64,000 nt of DNA, from assembly GCF_018137965.1 (NCBI RefSeq), contig NZ_CP073100.1, positions 930,001 to 994,000 of the forward strand, given 5' to 3'. The position numbers and the translations under genes are program-made. Below the pieces are notes generated by a model. The model was not told where the DNA came from, did not search any database, and saw only the letters and a program-made list of their open reading frames with translations. Positions 45,017 through 53,779 of this stretch are shown piece by piece. Numbering within the stretch: the stretch's first letter is position 1; the number at the start of each line of letters is the position of its first letter. Origin of the DNA: Luteolibacter ambystomatis (GTDB lineage: Bacteria; Verrucomicrobiota; Verrucomicrobiia; Verrucomicrobiales; Akkermansiaceae).

Positions 45017-46180
45017 TCAGCGGACGCCCATCAGCAGTTCCATGGTGAGCTGGTCGAGCTGCTCGTAGGGCAGGCGCTTGTTGGCGAGTTCGTGGCGGTC
45101 GAAGCTCGCTTCCGCGATGGACTTCACGCTGGCCTTCGAGCTGCTCTTGAGGAGCTTCGCGATCTTCTCGTCACCGGCGGTGATCTTCTTCACCAGTGCC
45201 TGGATGTCCTTGTCGGTGTTCCAGCGCTGGGCCTTGTCGGCGAGGATTTCGTAGGTGCGCATGTTGCCGGAGGCGAACCACTTCAGGTCCTCGAAATCGC
45301 TGGCGCGGTAGGCGTGGCAGTCGAAGGAACGCGGCGCGTTGTATTTGTAATCCTCGAGGATCTTCACGAGGTGGAAGCAGTGCTTCAGGTTCGCGGAGCC
45401 GAAGCGGAAGTCCTGGTCGTAGCGGCCGAATTCCTGGTCGTTCAGGTCGATGTGGAAGAGCTTCTTCGCATCGAGCGCAGCGGCGATCTGGTGGACGAAG
45501 TTGAGGCCGGCCATGTGTTCGTGGGCCACTTCCGGGTTCACGCCGAACATTTCCGGATGCTCCAGCGTCTGGATGAAGGCGAGGTAGGAACCGGTGACGG
45601 CGTTGTAGATGTGGCCGCGGGGTTCGTTCGGCTTGGCCTCAAGGGCGAACTTGTAGCCGTAGCCCTTCTCGATGTTATAGGCGGCGAGGAGGTTGAAGGC
45701 CTGGCGGGTGTGCTGGATGGCGATGTAGGGATCCTTGTGGGCGTCCGACTCGGCGCCTTCGCGGCCACCCCAGAGCACGAAGATCTTCGCGCCGAACTCC
45801 GCACCGAGGTCCATCGCGCGGAAAGTCTTCTGCACGGCGTAGGCGCGCACGGCGGGATCGTGGCTGGTGAAGGCGCCGTCCTTGAACACGGCTTCCGTGA
45901 AGAGGTTCACGGTGGCCATCGGCACCTTGAGCTTGTTGCGCTTCAGGGCGGCGGTGAAGTCACGCTTGATCTCGGCGGTCTCGGCGGCGGTGGCGTCGAT
46001 CGGGATCAGGTCGTTGTCGTGGAAGTTCACGCCGTAGGCACCGGCTTCACCCACGAGATCGCAGATCTGGGCGGGGGAGAGGTCCGGACGGGTCGGAAGA
46101 CCGAAGGGGTCGCGGCCGACATTGCCGACGGTCCAGAGGCCGAAGGTGAACTTGTACTTGGGATTCGGTTTCCAGGTCAT
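45017..46180 (-). CDS. xylA: Xylose isomerase, class I
   Basis: This 387-residue enzyme interconverts D-xylose and D-xylulose. It has the catalytic pair GVNFHDNDLIPID (His, Asp) and the metal ligands LEAKPNEPRGH (Glu, Lys), NPEVAHEHMAGLNF (Glu, His), HIDLND and RYDQDFRFG (Asp ligands). FDCHAYR completes the site. Length and motifs fit the class I (Streptomyces-like, about 390-residue) group. I start at MTWKPNPKYKFTFGLWTVGN. It is the first gene of an operon with xylB and is divergent from an AraC regulator. Confidence 0.97.
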   Translation of the reverse strand: MTWKPNPKYKFTFGLWTVGNVGRDPFGLPTRPDLSPAQICDLVGEAGAYGVNFHDNDLIPIDATAAETAEIKRDFTAALKRNKLKVPMATVNLFTEAVFKDGAFTSHDPAVRAYAVQKTFRAMDLGAEFGAKIFVLWGGREGAESDAHKDPYIAIQHTRQAFNLLAAYNIEKGYGYKFALEAKPNEPRGHIYNAVTGSYLAFIQTLEHPEMFGVNPEVAHEHMAGLNFVHQIAAALDAKKLFHIDLNDQEFGRYDQDFRFGSANLKHCFHLVKILEDYKYNAPRSFDCHAYRASDFEDLKWFASGNMRTYEILADKAQRWNTDKDIQALVKKITAGDEKIAKLLKSSSKASVKSIAEASFDRHELANKRLPYEQLDQLTMELLMGVR

Positions 46181-46249
46181 GATGGCGTTTCGGGTATTGG
46201 ATTGGTGACTGTGAGCAATCTTCATGGCGCGGCCGCGGTTCGGCTCACT

Positions 46250-46285
46250 ACCATTCATTGTTTGGTCATTGAACACTGGAATGGT
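46250..46285. promoter_or_regulatory. Candidate operator between xylA and araC-type gene
   Basis: ACCATTC (46250-46256) and GAATGGT (46279-46285) are inverted arms around a 22-bp core. Inside it TCATTG is repeated directly at 46255 and 46266, exactly 11 bp apart, one helical turn. This is the arrangement expected for an AraC-type dimer. It lies in the 158-bp divergent region, 54 bp before the regulator start. Confidence 0.5.
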
Positions 46286-46338
46286 TCTTGCGCGCAACGT
46301 CCCGCTCGTGCCATAAATTTATCCACAGCGAACATCCG

Positions 46339-47166
46339 ATGTCCGACCGTCTGATCAACCTGACCCGCGTGAACCACGGCCGCCACGGCGTGGACACGGT
46401 CTTCGGCGAGGCTTTCTATACGCCCGGCGGCATCTGCGGACCACGCATCCAGCAGGACTGGCAGATCGTGATCCTGCTCAGTGGTTCCGGGGTTTCCCAT
46501 GTGAATGGGGAGGTGCGGGAGTTCGCGCCGGGGCAGGCGACACTGCAGGTGCCGGGCCAGCATGAAACGGTGGTTTACGCGGCAGAGAGCCCGACGCACC
46601 ACACCTGGGTGGCGGTGAAGCCGGAGGCGGTGCCGGAGGATTTATCCGCCGCGCTCCACGCCGCGCCGAAGGTGATCCAGGTGTCCGATTCGCTCTCGAA
46701 GATCATGGATATGGTGATGGCGCAGCCGCGTTACGAGGGGCCGCTCAACACGCGCTGGGTGGATCACATGGGGTTGGCGGCGCTTTTATCCTACTTGTGC
46801 GTCACGGAATCCTCGTCCGACCTGCGCCAGCAATCGGTGGTGGAGCTGGCGATCCGGCACATGGAGCAGCATCTGGCGGATGCGGAATGCCTGGCCACCG
46901 CGGCGATGGCGGCCTCGGTGACGCCGCAGCATCTGGCGCGGCGTTTTCAATCGGAGATCGGTCTGCCGCCTTCGGAATGGCTGTGGCGGCTGAGGTTGGA
47001 GAGGGCGTCGGATTTCCTGCTGCACAGCGGTCTGTCCGTGGGGGAGATCGCGCAGCGGTGCGGGTTCAAAACGATCCAGCATTTCTCGCGGCGGTTCCAC
47101 GAGCAGTTCGGGAGATCGCCCGCACGGCATCGCAGGGAGGCGTGGAATGCGCCGGTGAAGGGGTGA
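46339..47166 (+). CDS. AraC-family regulator (probable xylose regulator)
   Basis: This 275-residue regulator has an N-terminal cupin-like sensing domain (about 15-120, GPRIQQDWQIVILLSGSGVS, then HVNGEVREFAPGQ) and a C-terminal AraC helix-turn-helix (about 170-270: ATAAMAASVTPQHLARRFQS, GLSVGEIAQRCGFKTIQHFS, RRFHEQFGRSPARHRRE). It is divergent from xylA and most likely regulates the xyl operon, perhaps with xylose as ligand. I place the start at MSDRLINLTR; 17 upstream residues are possible but unlikely. Confidence 0.9.
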   Translation: MSDRLINLTRVNHGRHGVDTVFGEAFYTPGGICGPRIQQDWQIVILLSGSGVSHVNGEVREFAPGQATLQVPGQHETVVYAAESPTHHTWVAVKPEAVPEDLSAALHAAPKVIQVSDSLSKIMDMVMAQPRYEGPLNTRWVDHMGLAALLSYLCVTESSSDLRQQSVVELAIRHMEQHLADAECLATAAMAASVTPQHLARRFQSEIGLPPSEWLWRLRLERASDFLLHSGLSVGEIAQRCGFKTIQHFSRRFHEQFGRSPARHRREAWNAPVKG

Positions 47167-47170
47167 TCTT

Positions 47171-47317
47171 CGTACGTAGTTCCTCCTTCAGGAGGGCGTC
47201 TTGAAGTCCACTGCTCCCAAATGTGGCAAGACCGGAACGCCTCCGGCTGTAAAGGTCTGGTAGCTTGGAATGGAAGGCGATGTTTTCCCCGCCCTCCTGA
47301 AGGAGGAACTACGTACG
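47171..47317. repeat. Family B inverted repeat pair
   Basis: The same TACGTAGTTCCTCCTTCAGG unit as at 6147 faces its inverse, here with a 91-bp spacer. The pair fills the gap between the convergent AraC and FecR-LamG genes and starts five bases after the AraC stop, so it may also act as a terminator. Confidence 0.85.
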
Positions 47318-47324
47318 CAGAGAA

Positions 47325-48905
47325 TCACTCCGGGGCCACGTTCCCGTCCTTCAGCCTGAGGATGTCGGACTGGGACAAGGCGGCATCGAAGATATAGACT
47401 TCATCGATGTCGCCGCGGAAGAAGCGGCGCTTGTCCTGGGCGAGCGATTTGGCGTTGTTGGTGATGTCCCGGCCGAGCCAGACGCCGTGGGTGGCGGTGT
47501 CGATGTCGGTGCTGATCTCGCGCAGGGCCCGGCGGGAGATCGGCTCCAGCTTGCCATCCAGATAGACCAGCACGTGGGTGCCCACGTTCGGCTGCGAGCC
47601 GCCGTAGAGGACCGCAGCGACGTGATGCCAGTTGTCATCGCGCAGGTCGCGGGTGCCAACGATCTGGCCCTGATGGGTGCCCACGCGGATGCGGCCGATG
47701 GGGCCGTCTTCCACCAGCGGATTGACGGCGATCTGCCAGACGCCGCCGGGATGATCGGGAACGAAATTCCCCCATGAGACGATGGCGAAGCCTTCCTTGG
47801 GATTGAAGTCCTTTGGCACCTTCACCCAGAAGGACACGGTGCGGGGAGCGGCGCCGCCGATGCCACGGAAATCGCTTTCCGCATAGGCTTGGTTGCCATC
47901 GAAACGCAGCGCCCGTCCGAAGACACCTTCGCTGCCATAGGGTGGGGGGAAGCTGCCGCGCGACAGCAGGCGGAAGTCTTTCGGCCCCGGCGGCATGCCA
48001 TCGCTGACCGCAGGAGTAGTGGCGTCGGTAATGGTATCCAGCGGCCAGTGGACCTGATTCACGGTCTTGCTGTGGGTGGGCGGCATGGCGGTGTAGAACT
48101 CGCCGAGATCCGCGGGGATGCTCTCGCCGCCATGGGCGAAACGCAGTGCCTTGTCACGTGTGAGCAGCACCTTGCCTCCGCCATTGGGGAAGGCTTCCAC
48201 CTCGCCCTCCAACACGTGGGTTTCGGTGTCACCCTTGTCGCCCACGGAAACGGCGAACTCGGTGCCGAGATCGACCACCGCTCCGCCCGGTGTTTCCATG
48301 CGATAGCCGTGTCCCGCGGGTGTGACACGCATGACCACACGTCCCCGGTGGAGGATCGATTTGTCGGCAGCAGCGAATTCGAGATCGGCCGGACCTTCCA
48401 CGATCATCTTGCCGCGCTTGCCGATCTGGAGCTCGACGAGGCCGGAGTCGAAGGACAGATGCTGGCCGGATTTGAGGTGGCTGCCGGCGTCGAATTCCAC
48501 GCTTTTGCCCCAGGTGACGGTTTCCACGCGGGCCACGGTGGCGACGGCACGGTGTTTGCCCGCGAGGAACATCCAGCCGGTGAGGCAGAGGGCGACCGCC
48601 GCGGCGATCGCGATGCCACGGCGGATACGCCGGAACCGATTGCCCTCGCGGACCTTGTCCTGCACCGCTTCCACGAAATGGTCCTGCTCCGTGGCCTTCA
48701 CGGCCTTGAGGATGTTTTGCAGGCGGCGCTCCCGCGAGAACTCGTCCTCCATCACGATGCCTAGCATGCCGTGAAGGGCTGTCGCTTCCGCCATCCGTGC
48801 GCGCAGAGCGGGATCGATGCGCGCGGCGTCGGTGAGGCGGGCGATTTCCTCCGGGCTGGCGTCGCCCTCGATCATGCGGGCGATGATGTCCTCGTGCTCA
48901 TTCAT
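47325..48905 (-). CDS. FecR/LamG anti-sigma-type membrane protein
   Basis: In this 526-residue protein an N-terminal cytoplasmic part (1-95, with EEIARLTDAARIDPALRARM) resembles ECF anti-sigma domains. One helix (about 97-116) leads to a FecR domain (about 120-265: VATVARVETVTWGKS, HRGRVVMRVTPAGHGYRMET, VDLGTEFAVSV). A LamG/concanavalin domain follows (about 335-520: FGRALRFDGNQAYAESDFRG, DDNWHHVAAVLYGG, GDIDEVYIFDAALSQSDILR). The gene is ATGA-coupled to the sigma factor gene. It should sense an extracellular polymer and release the sigma factor. Confidence 0.88.
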   Translation of the reverse strand: MNEHEDIIARMIEGDASPEEIARLTDAARIDPALRARMAEATALHGMLGIVMEDEFSRERRLQNILKAVKATEQDHFVEAVQDKVREGNRFRRIRRGIAIAAAVALCLTGWMFLAGKHRAVATVARVETVTWGKSVEFDAGSHLKSGQHLSFDSGLVELQIGKRGKMIVEGPADLEFAAADKSILHRGRVVMRVTPAGHGYRMETPGGAVVDLGTEFAVSVGDKGDTETHVLEGEVEAFPNGGGKVLLTRDKALRFAHGGESIPADLGEFYTAMPPTHSKTVNQVHWPLDTITDATTPAVSDGMPPGPKDFRLLSRGSFPPPYGSEGVFGRALRFDGNQAYAESDFRGIGGAAPRTVSFWVKVPKDFNPKEGFAIVSWGNFVPDHPGGVWQIAVNPLVEDGPIGRIRVGTHQGQIVGTRDLRDDNWHHVAAVLYGGSQPNVGTHVLVYLDGKLEPISRRALREISTDIDTATHGVWLGRDITNNAKSLAQDKRRFFRGDIDEVYIFDAALSQSDILRLKDGNVAPE

Positions 48906-49456
48906 ATGCCTGAAAGCTCCAGTTTCTTTTTCACGCAGTCCGCCAGCGCCTCGCGCATGCGGTGGAGCTGCATGGTGAGCGCGGAATAGCCGCGCCCTGC
49001 CTCATCCGCCAGTTCACGGACGCTCTTGCCCTGCACGTAGCGACCGTCCAGCAGCTCGCGGGCCGGACCATCGATGCGGTGAAGGCATTCGCGCAGGGCA
49101 TCGAGAGCGGGGCCGCTGCTTTCCACTGCGTGTGAGTCGGCGTCCATGAGCGCCTGGAGTTCCTCGCTACCGCCGATGCAGTCCTCGCGGCGCTTGCGGA
49201 TGAAGTTCCGCATGTGGTTCATCGCGATGCCACGCAACCAAGCCTCGAAGGGGGCCTCGCCGCGATAATCGCGGATCCGGCGGAAGGCGGTAACGAACAC
49301 ATCCTGAGCGAGATCATCCGCCGCCGCCCAGTCGCGGATGCGCGTCCGCAGGTAGCCGCGCACCCAGCCCTCATGCTGGCGCACCAGTTCGCCGAAGGCA
49401 TCAAGATCACCTTCGCGGCTGCGATCCAAGGCGGTGGGGTGGGGTTCCTGCGACAT
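48902..49456 (-). CDS. ECF-type RNA polymerase sigma factor
   Basis: This 184-residue sigma factor has region 2 at DAFGELVRQHEGWVRGYLRT and DDLAQDVFVTAFRRIRDYRG, and region 4 at LLDGRYVQGKSVRELADEAG with the SALTMQLHRMREAL recognition helix. It matches verrucomicrobial/planctomycete ECF groups with 'rank-order' spacing. Its stop overlaps the start of the FecR-LamG gene (ATGA), so they form a coupled sigma/anti-sigma pair. The start MSQEPHPTALDRS is the only one that fits; a longer frame upstream is spurious. Confidence 0.9.
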   Translation of the reverse strand: MSQEPHPTALDRSREGDLDAFGELVRQHEGWVRGYLRTRIRDWAAADDLAQDVFVTAFRRIRDYRGEAPFEAWLRGIAMNHMRNFIRKRREDCIGGSEELQALMDADSHAVESSGPALDALRECLHRIDGPARELLDGRYVQGKSVRELADEAGRGYSALTMQLHRMREALADCVKKKLELSGI

Positions 49457-49684
49457 GGTTCCTATCGGGAAGTGTCGGGTGGGGCCGAGAGTAACACGGA
49501 AAAAATCACCCGCGCGAGAAGGGAAGCGAACGGATGGCCGGTGTTGGTTGGAGAGAGTGACGCCGGAGTGCCGAAAATGCCAATAATCGCGGCGCTTTTG
49601 GCATACCCGATTCGGGATATTTCGCTCATGTTTCCTCCGAAGCAACACCCCGGTGCGGGTGTCCGGCTTCGAAGATTTCTTCTG

Positions 49685-49741
49685 GGTACATGCAATGCAA
49701 TGAGTGTGGCCGGGCGGTAACGCCCGGCCATATTGCGTACC
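49685..49741. other. Long imperfect inverted repeat in a divergent gap
   Basis: The 390-bp gap between the sigma factor and the next gene contains TGGCCGGGCG-GTAA-CGCCCGGCCA (49707-49730), a perfect 10-bp stem. It is extended by GCAAT/ATTGC and GGTAC/GTACC arms to 57 bp. A smaller ATACCCGA-TT-CGGGATAT palindrome lies at about 49603. It could be an IS or MITE remnant, a small RNA or a terminator; I cannot decide. Promoters for both genes must also lie here. Confidence 0.45.
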
Positions 49742-49846
49742 GGGTGAGTGTCGTGAGAGGAAATATTTTCCCTGAATCGACGCTTTTTGGTGTCATGATG
49801 ATGGACCCGCCACACCTCCCAGTGCCGGACCGTCGGCATTTCCATC

Positions 49847-52258
49847 ATGTTCTTACGCAATTTACGTCATCCTGCCCTTGGACTCATGCTCGCGGGAGTG
49901 CTCCAGGCGGAGCCGGTGAATGTCTCCGGGATTTATCCGGGACTGGCTTGTTTCAACAACGAGGGCGAGTGCGGCACCGGAGCCGTGGTGCCCTGGGCGG
50001 ACCGCCTGTGGGTGATCACCTACGCGCCGCACGCGCCGAAGGGCTCGTCCGACAAGCTCTATGAAATCACGCCGGATCTCGAACAGATCGTGCATCCGGA
50101 AAGCATCGGCGGCACTCCGGCGAACCGGATGATCCACAAGGAGAGCAATCAGCTTTTCATCGGGTCGTACGCCATCGATGCGCAGCGCAACGTGCGGGTG
50201 ATTCCGTTCAAGGACATGTACGGCCGCATGACCGGGAATGCCCGCCACCTCACCGATCCGGCGAACAAGATCTACTACGCCACCATGGAGGAGGGCATCT
50301 ATGAGGTGGATGTCCGCAGCCTCGTGGTGACGGAACTGTGGCGCGATGAGCAACAGAAGGGCGGGCGCCATGCCAACCTTCCCGGCTATCACGGCAAGGG
50401 CCTCTACTCCGGCCAGGGGCGCCTCATTTACGCGAACAACGGCGACCACGCCGCCGAGGCCACGGTGAATCCGGCGGCTCCCTCCGGTGCGCTGGCCGAG
50501 TGGGATGGCAAGGCGGACAAGTGGACGGTGATCCGCCGCAACCAGTTCACGGATGTCACCGGTCCCGGCGGAATCACGGGCAATCCCGATCCGGCGAAGG
50601 ATCCGGTGTGGACGATCGGCTGGGACTATCGCTCGCTGATCTTCATGTGCCTCGATCACGGCAAGTGGACGTCCTACCGCCTGCCGAAGGGTTCGCATTC
50701 CTACGATGGCGCGCACGGTTGGAATACCGAGTGGCCGCGTATCCGCGAGATCGGCGGGAAGGATTTCCTGATGACGATGCACGGGACGTTCTGGAATTTC
50801 CCGGCGACGTTCGATTCCACGCACTCCGCGGGCATCAAGCCACTGTCGAACTACCTCAAGGTGATCGGCGACTTCGCACGCTGGAAGGACAAGGTGGTCT
50901 TCGGTTGCGATGACACGGCCAAGGCGGAGTTCCTGAACAAGAACAAGGCGAAGGGCGTGATCGCCGCGCCGCAATCGCAGTCGAACCTATGGTTTGTCGA
51001 TCCGGAGAAGCTCGCGGACATCGGCCCCGTGATCGGTCGTGGCGCGGTGTGGATGAACGAACCGGTGAAGCGCAACGCTCCGTCCGATCCGTATCTGCTC
51101 TCCGGTTATGACAAGCGCGGTCTGCACCTGTCCATCGATGCGGGCAAGCCGGGCTTGATTCCCATCATCAACGTGGAAGTGGATGCCGCGGGCAACGGCC
51201 AATGGAAGTCCGTGATGAAGATCAAGGCGGACAAGCCCTACCAGTGGCTCGATCTCTCGAAGCTGGAAGGCACCTGGCTGCGCCTGACCTCCGACAGCGA
51301 TCTGGCGAAGGTGACCGCATTCTTCCAATACGCGAATGAGGACACCCGCAAGGACCTGGGCGATGAGATTTTCGGCGGACTGGCGAAGCCTTCCGAAGTG
51401 AACGTGACCGGTGGCGTGGTGCGTGCTCGTGCCGACAATGCCCGCACGCTTTCCCTGGCCGCCGTTTCACCGCAAGGGGATGTGGGTTACTATGAGCTGG
51501 ACGGGGAATTGAAGCTCAAGCGCGTGGACGATGCGGCGCGCTGGGACCATGCGAAGAAGCAGACTGCGATTCCGACCGGCGCGGTCGAAGTCGATGCCGC
51601 CTCGGTTTTGTATGTGGATGAGAAGGGCGCGCGCTGGCGTTTGCCAAAGGGTGATCCGTCCTTCGATCAGGTCGGGCCGTTGGGCGATGCCCGCGTGTGC
51701 CGCGAGGTCTCCACGGAGCGCAATCTTTTCAATGCCGGCGGTATCTTCTATGAACAGCCCGCGAACAATGCCGGTGGCTTCGCCAAGGCGCGCGCGGTCG
51801 CCACGCACAACCTTCGCATCCACGATTACTGCTCCTATCGTGGCATGTTCATCATGTCCGGTGTGGCTGGTGGACAGGGCATGGACAATCCGCACATCAT
51901 CCGCTCCGATGATGGCAAGGCCGCGCTGTGGACCGGTGCGATCGACGACGTGTGGAAGCTCGGCAAGCCCCGCGGCAAGGGTGGTCCGTGGAAGGATACC
52001 AATGTGAAGGCGGGCGTGCCATCCGATCCGTATCTCATGACGGGCTTCGACAAGAAGACGTTCGTGGTTTCCACGAAGACTCCGGCGACGGTGCGTGCGC
52101 AAGTGGATCTCACTGGCACGGGGAACTGGGTGGATTACCTGACATTCAAGGTGGACGGCAGGTTCCAGCACGATTTCCCGGAGGCATTCCAAGCCTATTG
52201 GATCCGTTTTGTCAGCGAAAGCGACAACGTCGCGACGGCGCAGTTGGATTACCGTTGA
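49847..52258 (+). CDS. Large secreted protein with internal duplication
   Basis: This 803-residue protein has a short signal peptide (about 1-21, ALGLMLAGVLQA). I do not recognise the family. The first about 330 residues look like a beta-propeller (RLWVITYAPHAPKGSSDKLY, KIYYATMEEGIYEVDVRSL). A segment near residue 405, SDPYLLSGYDKRGLHLSID, has a close relative near the C-terminus, SDPYLMTGFDKKTFVVST, each followed by a beta-sandwich-like stretch ending in LRLTSDSDLAKVTAFF or IRFVSESDNVATAQL. It therefore contains a duplicated module. It is probably an extracellular glycan-related protein. Confidence 0.75.
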   Translation: MFLRNLRHPALGLMLAGVLQAEPVNVSGIYPGLACFNNEGECGTGAVVPWADRLWVITYAPHAPKGSSDKLYEITPDLEQIVHPESIGGTPANRMIHKESNQLFIGSYAIDAQRNVRVIPFKDMYGRMTGNARHLTDPANKIYYATMEEGIYEVDVRSLVVTELWRDEQQKGGRHANLPGYHGKGLYSGQGRLIYANNGDHAAEATVNPAAPSGALAEWDGKADKWTVIRRNQFTDVTGPGGITGNPDPAKDPVWTIGWDYRSLIFMCLDHGKWTSYRLPKGSHSYDGAHGWNTEWPRIREIGGKDFLMTMHGTFWNFPATFDSTHSAGIKPLSNYLKVIGDFARWKDKVVFGCDDTAKAEFLNKNKAKGVIAAPQSQSNLWFVDPEKLADIGPVIGRGAVWMNEPVKRNAPSDPYLLSGYDKRGLHLSIDAGKPGLIPIINVEVDAAGNGQWKSVMKIKADKPYQWLDLSKLEGTWLRLTSDSDLAKVTAFFQYANEDTRKDLGDEIFGGLAKPSEVNVTGGVVRARADNARTLSLAAVSPQGDVGYYELDGELKLKRVDDAARWDHAKKQTAIPTGAVEVDAASVLYVDEKGARWRLPKGDPSFDQVGPLGDARVCREVSTERNLFNAGGIFYEQPANNAGGFAKARAVATHNLRIHDYCSYRGMFIMSGVAGGQGMDNPHIIRSDDGKAALWTGAIDDVWKLGKPRGKGGPWKDTNVKAGVPSDPYLMTGFDKKTFVVSTKTPATVRAQVDLTGTGNWVDYLTFKVDGRFQHDFPEAFQAYWIRFVSESDNVATAQLDYR

Positions 52259-52304
52259 GAGGTGGTTTTTTTGCCAGCCCGGGAGAAGGTGGTGGACCGT
52301 GGTT

Positions 52305-52340
52305 GAGGGGGTGCCCGATCGTTCATAGGCGCACCCTCTC
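52305..52340. terminator. Terminator-like hairpin between convergent genes
   Basis: GAGGGGGTGC and GCACCCTCTC pair with one mismatch around a 16-nt loop, midway between the convergent stops at 52258 and 52380. The T-run is lacking on the plus strand, so the call is weak. Confidence 0.35.
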
Positions 52341-52379
52341 CACCCTTCCACGGAGCAGGACGGAATTCCGGCACATGCT

Positions 52380-53351
52380 CTAAGGCTCCGAGAGATTTTG
52401 TAGCGCAACCGCTTTGAGCTGGGGATCACTGATCCCCTCCGCGTATGAGAGCGCGCTCGAAGGGTTCGTGGCGGCCATGATGGATGCCATTGAGGATGCG
52501 ACCTCGTTGCGGAAGGTTCCCTCCGGCTGCCGCGACCACCAGTTCCGGAGTTCAGCCGGCGCCGCCTGGGCCCAAACCCGCAGCATGGGCTGAAGACTTG
52601 CCGTCCGCAGGTTGGCGTCGGAAACACCCCGCACCCAGTCGGCTGCCGCTTCCGGCTCGATTTGAACCCAGCGCTGGATGATCCCCGGCATGCTCTCCAG
52701 GCGCGCTTCGGGGGCCTGCATCTCCATCACGTAGTTCGCCGCATCCGAAGGATGATCCGATGCCACGGCCATCATCATGCGATGCTCGACAGTTGCCCTC
52801 AACTCCGGATCGGTCAGGTCGCGCAGCCATTGCAATCCTTCCTTGGGATATGCTCCGGCCCACTGTGCCGAGACGAATGACAAAACATCGCGGCGTGTTT
52901 GTCCTCCATCCAGCATCAAGGCCACCTCCATGGCCGGGCCGGGAGCACGGGCCGCCAGTTCCATCGCCATCGTCGGGAGAATCGCTTCCTTGGTTTCTCC
53001 TTCGAGGGCGGAAGCCCAGGACATGGCGGCGGCGGGGTCGAGATGCGCCCATTTGGCGGCAAGCATCGCCATTTCCTCGCCTCTTGATCGGAGGAGTTCC
53101 GGCGATGCGTCCATCTGCTTCTGCAGGTCCAATACTTGCAGGGCTGCCAGTACAGCTTCCTTCTTCCGGCGATCCAAACGGCTCTCCGGGCGGGGTTTCC
53201 CGACAGCCTTGGAGGGGTGGGGCGCACCCGTTCCGGGTGGATCAGCAGATGATGTGGCTGGAATGGTCCGCCGGGCCTTGAGAACGGCTATTGAAGCGGT
53301 GGCCAAGCTGAGAAGACCCAGGGCGGAGAAGAGATGTCTCCGGTTCCTCAT
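52380..53351 (-). CDS. Helical-repeat exported protein of unknown function
   Basis: This 323-residue protein has an N-terminal signal or anchor helix (about 8-25) followed by a Pro/Arg-rich linker. A series of about 35-residue helical repeats built around a Trp-containing motif follows: AAMSWASALEGETKEAILP, EGLQWLRDLTDPELRATVE, AAADWVRGVSDANLRTASLQ, LRNWWSRQPEGTFRNEVASS. Similar proteins are frequent in Verrucomicrobiota but have no known role. The start MRNRRHLFSALG opens the hydrophobic segment. Confidence 0.72.
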   Translation of the reverse strand: MRNRRHLFSALGLLSLATASIAVLKARRTIPATSSADPPGTGAPHPSKAVGKPRPESRLDRRKKEAVLAALQVLDLQKQMDASPELLRSRGEEMAMLAAKWAHLDPAAAMSWASALEGETKEAILPTMAMELAARAPGPAMEVALMLDGGQTRRDVLSFVSAQWAGAYPKEGLQWLRDLTDPELRATVEHRMMMAVASDHPSDAANYVMEMQAPEARLESMPGIIQRWVQIEPEAAADWVRGVSDANLRTASLQPMLRVWAQAAPAELRNWWSRQPEGTFRNEVASSMASIMAATNPSSALSYAEGISDPQLKAVALQNLSEP

Positions 53352-53645
53352 GGCACGACGGGTCCGCAGCGGAAGGGGTGAAGCTTTAGTGGAGCACACG
53401 ATCAAGCAGGGTTTTTGTATCGTCTCCAACCGGATACCGCACCGTGTCGCAGTCAGGCGAGTTGGGCATATGTGTTTGTGGTTTAGCCGTTGACTTTTCG
53501 CGAGGCCGATTGTCAAGGCGGCGGTCCTGATCGGAATCGCGATTTCAAGTCAAGGCGCCATTGGTCCCGGGGTTTGGTTGAAGGGAAGGCACAAGAAGTT
53601 AACGATTCAACCGATGTGCTCAGGTTGAATGTGGGATCGTTTTGA

Positions 53646-53665
53646 ATGTTCGTGCTAGCGAACAT
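53646..53665. promoter_or_regulatory. Perfect 20-bp palindrome upstream of the lyase
   Basis: ATGTTCG-TGCTAG-CGAACAT has two perfect 7-bp arms. It lies 115 bp before the lyase start in the 428-bp divergent gap and looks like a dimeric-regulator operator. The rest of that gap shows no gene; a frame opening at 53642 is unlikely coding. Confidence 0.4.
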
Positions 53666-53779
53666 GTGATGATTGCTAAAACCAAATCCATGGAAATCGG
53701 GGTGATGGATGGAGGTCGTACCGTGCCGGGTCTGTGGGCATCGGTGTCGATGCCTGCGGGAATCCCGCTTTCCACCATC

